64,000 nt of DNA, taken from NCBI GenBank assembly GCA_027919835.1, contig JANVFP010000004.1, positions 1,054,001-1,118,000 of the forward strand. Reading direction: 5' to 3'. Positions 58,473-64,000 of the stretch are shown in pieces. The first letter of the stretch is position 1, and every line of letters starts with the position of its first letter. Position numbers and translations under genes: made by a program. Below the pieces are notes generated by a model that worked only from the letters and a program-made list of their open reading frames with translations, was not told the DNA's origin and searched no databases. This DNA comes from Lentinula raphanica (taxonomy: Eukaryota; Basidiomycota; Agaricomycetes; Agaricales; Omphalotaceae).

Positions 58473-59097
58473 ATCTCTGGCTGGTACAAAGCATGCTCTG
58501 GACTCTTCCCAATCTACTTCAAATCCACGTTTTAGACGTGGCTATTTATGGTCTTCTTCTAGTTCATCTTGTAACATCATTCCTCCCAGTATTACATCTA
58601 CAATGACTGCACCTCCTCTACCTTCACCTCCTGAACATCTCTTGAACAATCCTCAAATTCTTGCTACTTTGCACTCTATGGCTAGTTATATCAAAGTTGA
58701 AACTCCCTTCAATGTGGATCGCTTAGAACTCCTCTTATCCACTCATCCTAATCAGCCCTTTGTTGCTTCTGTCATTCGGTCACTGAGAGAGGGATTCTGG
58801 CCCTTCTATGAAGCAGAGTGGGAAGAGGAATGCAAGCAGAAAGTAGAGAACTATGTCACTGAGGAAGTAGACATTGCTGCACTTAAAGCTCACAGAGATC
58901 AGGAGGTAGCTGCTGGGAAGTGGTCAGAAGCACTACCAGAAGATTTTGTACTATTACCTGGCATGAAGGTTTCCCCCATGTTTGTAGTCTGGCAGAAGGG
59001 GAAAGCCAGAGTTGTCATGGATCAAACTGCATCAGGTCTTAATGATGGTATCCCTAGAGAGGAGGCCAAAGTCAAATATGATGACATGCACACTTTT
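58473..59097 (+). pseudogene. DIRS-like reverse transcriptase N-terminus, copy 2
   Basis: Carries the same protein as copy 1 (NPQILATLHSMASYIKVE, EEECKQKVENYVTEEVDIAA, GKARVVMDQTASGLNDGIPR) with about 95% identity, up to YDDMHTF. At 59097 it is cut by the LTR of the gypsy element: copy 1 continues GQVLNDV where this copy switches to TGTGAGTATTAGGG. Confidence 0.75.
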
Positions 59098-59469
59098 TGT
59101 GAGTATTAGGGATACAATGAGTGGTAACTGGTACATGCTTACCCAATTGAGGAGATTTAACGTCCAGAACTCAGGCCTCAGGAGTATTAGGTAGTAATAG
59201 AGTGAACAGACATTACATAATACGATTATTGCTTTTACTGTTACTACATGGTGTGAACCTTTTCATCTGCCTCGGGTCCCTCTGCGACGTTCTCCTCAGC
59301 AGGGCATCCATATACTGCTCCCCTAAGGAGACACCTTGTCACAGATTTCCTTATACTCCTATCCTTGATCATTTATCTTATTTTTTTCCTATTTTATCAT
59401 TTGATTATCAGTAGTAGTTTATTAGCTAAGCATCTCTGTGCCATCATCTTCTCATATGTACAATCACAC

Positions 59470-59655
59470 AGTAATATCAGGTTACTTGGCTACAGTAACA
59501 TCAGGGTACCTGACTACAGTAATATCAGGTTACCTGGCTACAGTAATATCAGGTCACTTAGTTACACTGATATTAAGTTACCTAGCTACATTAATATCAG
59601 GTCACTTAGATACACTGATATTAAGTTACCTAGCTACATGGATATTAGATTACCC
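59470..59655 (+). repeat. 24-bp tandem repeat in the gypsy LTR
   Basis: Seven full and one partial 24-base units of type AGTAATATCAGGTTACCTGGCTAC, diverged by a few bases each, ending 16 bases before the TATAAATG box. Repeats placed just upstream of the transcription start of an LTR often act as enhancers. Confidence 0.9.
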
Positions 59656-60317
59656 ACTGTTCCAGAGTAGTATAAATGCCCCTCTGTATTCCTGGGTATC
59701 CCCCCAGATTCAAGAACATCTTTTATCCTCTTGTGATCAACTTGTGCTCATATTCTGTCACTATCCCCAACCTTTGCAACTACAACTAGGTGAGTTCTAA
59801 GTTGTGATAGTTTCTTGAATCTTGCTTCTTGTGTGTCTGTTGTTGCTGTCAAGGACAACAGACACTTCTTTTTCTTTCTTGCCTGTTGCTGCTATCAAGG
59901 GCAACAGGCAGGGACCTTTTGCAGGTTGTGCAGTCTGACTTCTTGTCATGGCTGTGGGGGCATCAACACCTTGTTTGGTCCTGCTGGACTTTGAACACTG
60001 TTGCTGAAAGGGACAGTTGTTCTTGATTTGCCGGACCCTAGGCGTAAGGGGACTTGCTGTATCTTATTACAACAAGACTAGTACCTTTGGGTAGGCCATG
60101 ATCTGGTTCTTTTGAACTGGAGAAGACGGCAAGCCAGTTCTTGGGCAAGCACCAGGGAATGTGTAACACATTCTCATTTGCTACATGAGGACATGTAGAG
60201 ATCCCCCCACCCTGACATCAAGATCATCAAGACTTGCACACTGCAACTAGTTGCCTTTGTTTCTTTGTACTTGTCTGCTGAAAAGGGACAATGTACTTAT
60301 GCCATTTTTTGCCAGAC

Positions 60318-61167
60318 AATGCCTTGCAAAATTATTCCCACTTTTCCCATGAAATATACTCCTTCCAATCGTCGTAACCATGTGTCTGTAATGGCTATGG
60401 ATAAATCAACAGGTCTTTGGGAACGGATCACTATTCCCAAGGACAAACGGAAGAAGTATAATCATGTTGGACGTCCCTCCTACACTGAAATCCCTGTTTA
60501 TGCACCTGTGCGTAATCGCAAACTCACTCTCCTCCAACGCCTCCAAATCTCGATCTCTCACAAAAAATACCTCGCTAAGCTCCATAAACGTCATCTTAAA
60601 TACGTCGAGCGAGAGTGCCTGATGAACAGGCTCCATGACCTTCCCTCTGAGGATTATAATACCTCTCCAACCCATAAATTCTTTCCTGATCCTATCTATG
60701 TTCCTTCTCCTCCTATCCCCTCTGATCTTCACTTTCAACGAATTCCCCTTGCTCAACGCCTTAAAGAACCCTCTCAACCCATATCTCCTGATACTTATCC
60801 TAAAGAGGATGCTGTCCTTAAGCGTATCAAGGAGTTTGAAGGTGTTCTGCAGGCTACCAAGATTCGTCTTGAGCCAGTCTTCAGGGAGTTGAATGCAGAG
60901 GAGTGCAAGGAATTCAATGGACAGGTCTTCAGGATTTCCAATGAGGATCAAAATTCTCTTTGGGGATGGTACAATGATTTAGAGGATTTATATCAGGATC
61001 TAGACAGAAGAGGACACCAATTAAGTAACAAAAATTGGAGAGAGATAAAAGGGATATGTACCAAAATTGGGAAAGTCAATTTTCAGAGTCTGTATACTAG
61101 GCTTCCTGAAATTTGCAAGGAGCTATTAGACCTGAATATTGTACTTCCTGATGCAGCCAAAGCATAA
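60318..61167 (+). CDS. Extra ORF upstream of gag in gypsy element, unknown function
   Basis: The frame is open from 60265; the ATG at 60318 (MPCKIIPTFPMKYTPSNRR) is preferred because upstream sequence looks non-coding. About 282 residues. The first half is very basic (LWERITIPKDKRKKYNHVGR, QISISHKKYLAKLHKRHLK), the middle is Pro-rich (DPIYVPSPPIPSD), and the C-terminal half is helical and charged (YNDLEDLYQDLDRRGHQLSN). No retroviral domain is recognised. Intact, unlike pol. It could be an RNA-binding or matrix-like protein (guess). Confidence 0.6.
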
Positions 61168-61265
61168 TAGTCTTATATAGTCTGGCAAACATTTGTGTTT
61201 TTTCATATATTCATTTTTTCATATTATGTCTAAACAATAATCTGACTTCAAAACAACTAGAAAAA

Positions 61266-62732
61266 ATGTCTTATACACCTTTCACTCCTGTCGTTGAATT
61301 AGTCGATGACGGACAAGTTTGGTCCGATGCTGTCTCTCAAGGAATTGATATGGCAGCAATTGGATTTCAAACTGATGAACAGAAAAATCAGATTGGACGA
61401 CTCCTTTGCAATGCTCACGAGGCTACTACCAATATTTCCATTGGATATATCAACAGAAATATCAATGGACTTGCTGATTGGATGAATCAGGCTTTTACTA
61501 CAGCCTTCACCAATCAAGAGAACTTAACAAATGAAGTTCGTAGCCTTCGACAGATTGTTGAAACTCAGGCAGAACTTTTACGAGCTTATAAGGCACAGCT
61601 TGATAAGCTTCCTGCTGATGCTGGAGCTGGCCCATTCAGGGGTCCCAAAGTACCTGACCCACCAACCTTCTCTGGAACAGACAACAAGATGACCTTAGAA
61701 GATTGGATGAATCAAGTCGCATTGTACTGCTCATCTCTAGGCATTGTGACAGATCATCAAAGAATTGTGACCGCTCTTACCAGGTTGCGTTCTCCTGCCA
61801 CAAACTATATGAGAAAATACTTTGATGACACGCGTTTGGGAAATGATCTGGGATCCTGGGACAACTTTGCTAATGAGCTCAATGTCATTTATGGTCGCCG
61901 TGATAATAAAGAAGGTGCTAAAAATGGAATCACACATCTTTGGACAAACAAGTCACTGGCTAGTAAGGACTTTATCAAATATGCTGAGCAATATCGCACT
62001 CTTGCACGTATTGTGGACTACCAAGATAGTATTCACATTGACAAGCTTCGTGACGTTATTTCACAAGAGTTGCGTAATGCACTTGTTGTGTTGGAAATTT
62101 CCGGAAAAACTCCTACTAAATGGGAAGATTATCTGGAACTTCTCCTTTTATCATATAAAGCCTTACATCCAGAAAAGACTAAAAGTGTAATATTTGGCAC
62201 AGGCAATAATGCTAAAGGCAATGGCAGTCATGAACCAGATGCAATGGAGATAGATGCGGCAAAAAAGAGTAAAGGCAAAACCCCAGAAAAAGTTAATTCC
62301 CAGGAGCAAAAACAACGATATTGCCAAATATGTGCCGGAAAGGGCTTAAAGGCAAAATCGAAGACTCACAATACAGTGGATTGCTGGGATAAGCTTGGAA
62401 ATGAAGGCAAAAAGCCAAATTTTAATAAAAACTCTTCATCATCTGCATCTGCATCTGGTCAAGGAAACAAAGGGAAACAACCACCACCGAGTGATAAGAA
62501 ATCATTCAAAGCGCGGTTGATGGAATTATTTGATGAAATAGACAGCCAAGAGCCAGCGCACCCAGCTGTTGCTCTCAATGTCAATTCTATGAGCACCCCT
62601 GATATTAGTTTACCTGAGCTCGCTGCAAAAGGAGCAACTGCACATGTCAATGAAGTGCAGGCAGGACCTTCTAAGCCATCGCGATGGGCTAGAAGTCAAC
62701 AATACAAGGCGGATTTTCCAGAGGAACTGTAG
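61266..62732 (+). CDS. Gypsy Gag polyprotein
   Basis: 488 residues: helical N-terminus, coiled segment (NEVRSLRQIVETQAELLRAY), then the Ty3/gypsy capsid core PPTFSGTDNKMTLEDWMNQV, ATNYMRKYFDDTRLG, FANELNVIYGRRDNKEGAKN and LRNALVVLEISG. A nucleocapsid-like YCQICAGKGLKAKSKTHNTV-DCW finger and a Lys/Ser-rich tail follow. Binds genomic RNA and forms particles by family. The stop at 62730 is followed by pol in the -1 frame. Confidence 0.88.
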   Translation: MSYTPFTPVVELVDDGQVWSDAVSQGIDMAAIGFQTDEQKNQIGRLLCNAHEATTNISIGYINRNINGLADWMNQAFTTAFTNQENLTNEVRSLRQIVETQAELLRAYKAQLDKLPADAGAGPFRGPKVPDPPTFSGTDNKMTLEDWMNQVALYCSSLGIVTDHQRIVTALTRLRSPATNYMRKYFDDTRLGNDLGSWDNFANELNVIYGRRDNKEGAKNGITHLWTNKSLASKDFIKYAEQYRTLARIVDYQDSIHIDKLRDVISQELRNALVVLEISGKTPTKWEDYLELLLLSYKALHPEKTKSVIFGTGNNAKGNGSHEPDAMEIDAAKKSKGKTPEKVNSQEQKQRYCQICAGKGLKAKSKTHNTVDCWDKLGNEGKKPNFNKNSSSSASASGQGNKGKQPPPSDKKSFKARLMELFDEIDSQEPAHPAVALNVNSMSTPDISLPELAAKGATAHVNEVQAGPSKPSRWARSQQYKADFPEEL

Positions 62733-64000
62733 AGGATAATGTCTGCGATCTACAGTCAGGAAGTAGTATACCTAGTATCAGCACTGATAAAAAATCAGAT
62801 AGAGTAGTTATGGAAGCTTGTTTAAATAATATTGCTTGTAACAAGAAATCATCTTTCAGACTTTCAGTAACACTTTGGGTATATGGTTTTAAAGTGCAGG
62901 CCGAGGCTCTTGTTGACTCTGGAGCAACAACAAATTTCATTGACAAAAGATATGTTGAAAGAAACCACCTGGTAACAAATAAGATAGCACAGCCATACCA
63001 AGTTTTAAATGCAGATGGAACACCAAATATTGCAGGAGAAATAAAAGAGTATGTCCGAGCATATGTCCAAATTGGTTCACATAAAACCATTCAGTATCTA
63101 TATGTCACTCAGCTAGGTGACAAGGACATGATGATTGGATACTCTTATCTCTACAAGCACAATCCAGAAATAGATTGGCATTCAGGGGAATGGGCGTTCA
63201 CCAGGTGTTCAGAGACATGTGCATCTAGAGCCCGTAAAATACGAGTTGATGAAGCTGGAGCTGATGAACTTCACCTTGAACCAGATTTACCATGGGAATC
63301 TTCACTGGACAATTTAGGAGAAGAGGACATGGATAATCCTTATATTAATTGGATTGACATGCACAATCCAGATGAGCAAAAACAAGCAGCAACTATTGCC
63401 GCTATGTTTGATGAAAAACATCTAGAAGAAGAATTTGTTGAGGAAGACGAGGATACCACTAAGTGGAAATCTCTTATACCACCATGGTTATATGATTATG
63501 GTGACGTCTTCTCAAAGAAAAGATCAGAGCGGATGCCAGAACGTAAACCATACGACCATCCAATTGATTTTGAGGAAGGGTCTACTCTTCCCAAACCATC
63601 AAAGATCTATCCACTGTCTTTAAAAGAAAGGAATTCTTTGGATGAATGGATTGATGAGGAACTTAAGAAAGGCTATATTAGACCATCTCAAAGTCCTATT
63701 GCTGCTCCATTCTTCTTTGTCAAGAAACATGATGGTTCTTTACGACCAGTTATGGATTATCGAGCTCTCAATGATATCACTGTTAAGAATCGCTATCCAA
63801 TCCCTCGAATATCAGACTTGATAGACTCTTTCAGCCAGGCTTCCATCTTTACAAAGATTGACTTATGCTGGGGATACAACAATGTTTGAATTCGTGAAGG
63901 GGATGAATGGAAAACAGCATTCATTACAAAGCGAGGTTTATTTGAAGCAACAGTCATGTATTTTGGATTCTCCAATGCACCAGCTACCTTTCAGGCAATG
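62702..64000 (+). pseudogene. Gypsy Pol: protease and reverse transcriptase, with a nonsense codon
   Basis: The frame is -1 relative to gag and overlaps its last ~35 bases, which suggests programmed frameshifting. The protease has VQAEALVDSGATTNFIDKRY and the flap-like DKDMMIGYSYLYKHNPEIDW. RT starts near LPKPSKIYPLSLKERNSLDE and has IRPSQSPIAAPFFFVKKHDG, RPVMDYRALNDITVKNRYPI and FTKIDLCWGYNNV. TGA at 63887-63889 replaces the usual Arg codon (CGA) of NNVRI, and Cys replaces the usual Arg in DLRWGY. After the stop the frame stays open ([19 protein letters not shown]) to the window end. Confidence 0.85.

Larger units (their letters stand above)
59098..64000 (+). mobile_element. Ty3/gypsy LTR retrotransposon, 5' part
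   Basis: Starts with TGTGAGTATTAGGG at 59098, the exact break point in the DIRS copy. A TATA box (TATAAATG) lies at 59671, giving a likely LTR promoter. The LTR end and primer site could not be fixed because the 3' LTR is outside the window. Three ORFs follow: an extra ORF (60318-61167), gag (61266-62732) and protease-RT (from about 62700). Confidence 0.85.

Noticed and set aside
59438..59800. Repeat peptide ISGYLATV as a real protein
   Set aside because: A 24-bp tandem array is open in all frames by arithmetic; it lies in an LTR.

Overview
The window looks like nuclear DNA of a mushroom-forming basidiomycete (Agaricomycetes). Genes are cut by many 45-60 base GT..AG introns with very short exons, house-keeping proteins (ER BiP, uS15/RPS13, SRP14, Spc25, Ies2) are of fungal type, F-box genes are repeated, and the transposons (hAT, Ty3/gypsy, Ty1/copia, DIRS-like, Tad-like LINE, many MITEs) are those common in this class. 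No prokaryotic signals were seen. All gene models were spliced by eye, so exon edges are proposals.

Layout. 1-34.5 kb is gene-rich: the 5' end of a secreted-protein gene (-), a salicylate-hydroxylase-like FAD monooxygenase (-), an F-box gene neighbourhood broken by two DNA transposons (5.4-9.6 kb), an aquaglyceroporin with a one-base frameshift (-), SRP14 (-) and SPC25 (+) sharing a 176-base promoter, an amidase (-), KAR2/BiP (+), a GH3 NagZ-like glycosidase (-) diverging from RPS13 (+), a long CM1-motif spindle-pole coiled-coil protein (+), an IES2-type INO80 subunit (+) and a VHS-GAT (Lsb5-like) trafficking protein (-). Several pairs converge with short spacers (SPC25/amidase, KAR2/GH3, IES2/VHS-GAT).

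34.5-64 kb is a transposon graveyard. A degenerate LINE (35.3-44.2 kb, minus strand) is split by a 7.3-kb DNA transposon (35933-43251) with ~85-bp terminal inverted repeats and a perfect 8-bp target duplication. That transposon carries a decayed ~1,500-residue gene of a multicopy agaricomycete protein family of unknown function, and is itself hit by a 1.6-kb hAT element and two MITEs. A MITE family with CATCAG ends, an internal C6 tract and 2-bp target duplications of any sequence occurs nine times. Further on are a long inverted repeat, a copia LTR with nested MITEs, TA-flanked MITEs, two DIRS-like fragments, and a Ty3/gypsy element that starts at 59098 inside a DIRS fragment and runs off the window.

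The most promising new item is the 7.3-kb transposon: its ends and target duplication show that a large, unclassified fungal protein family is probably a transposase. Next come the 2-bp-duplication MITE family, the VHS-GAT gene with an internal second start, the gypsy element with an extra ORF before gag, and three microexons (10, 13 and 18 nt).
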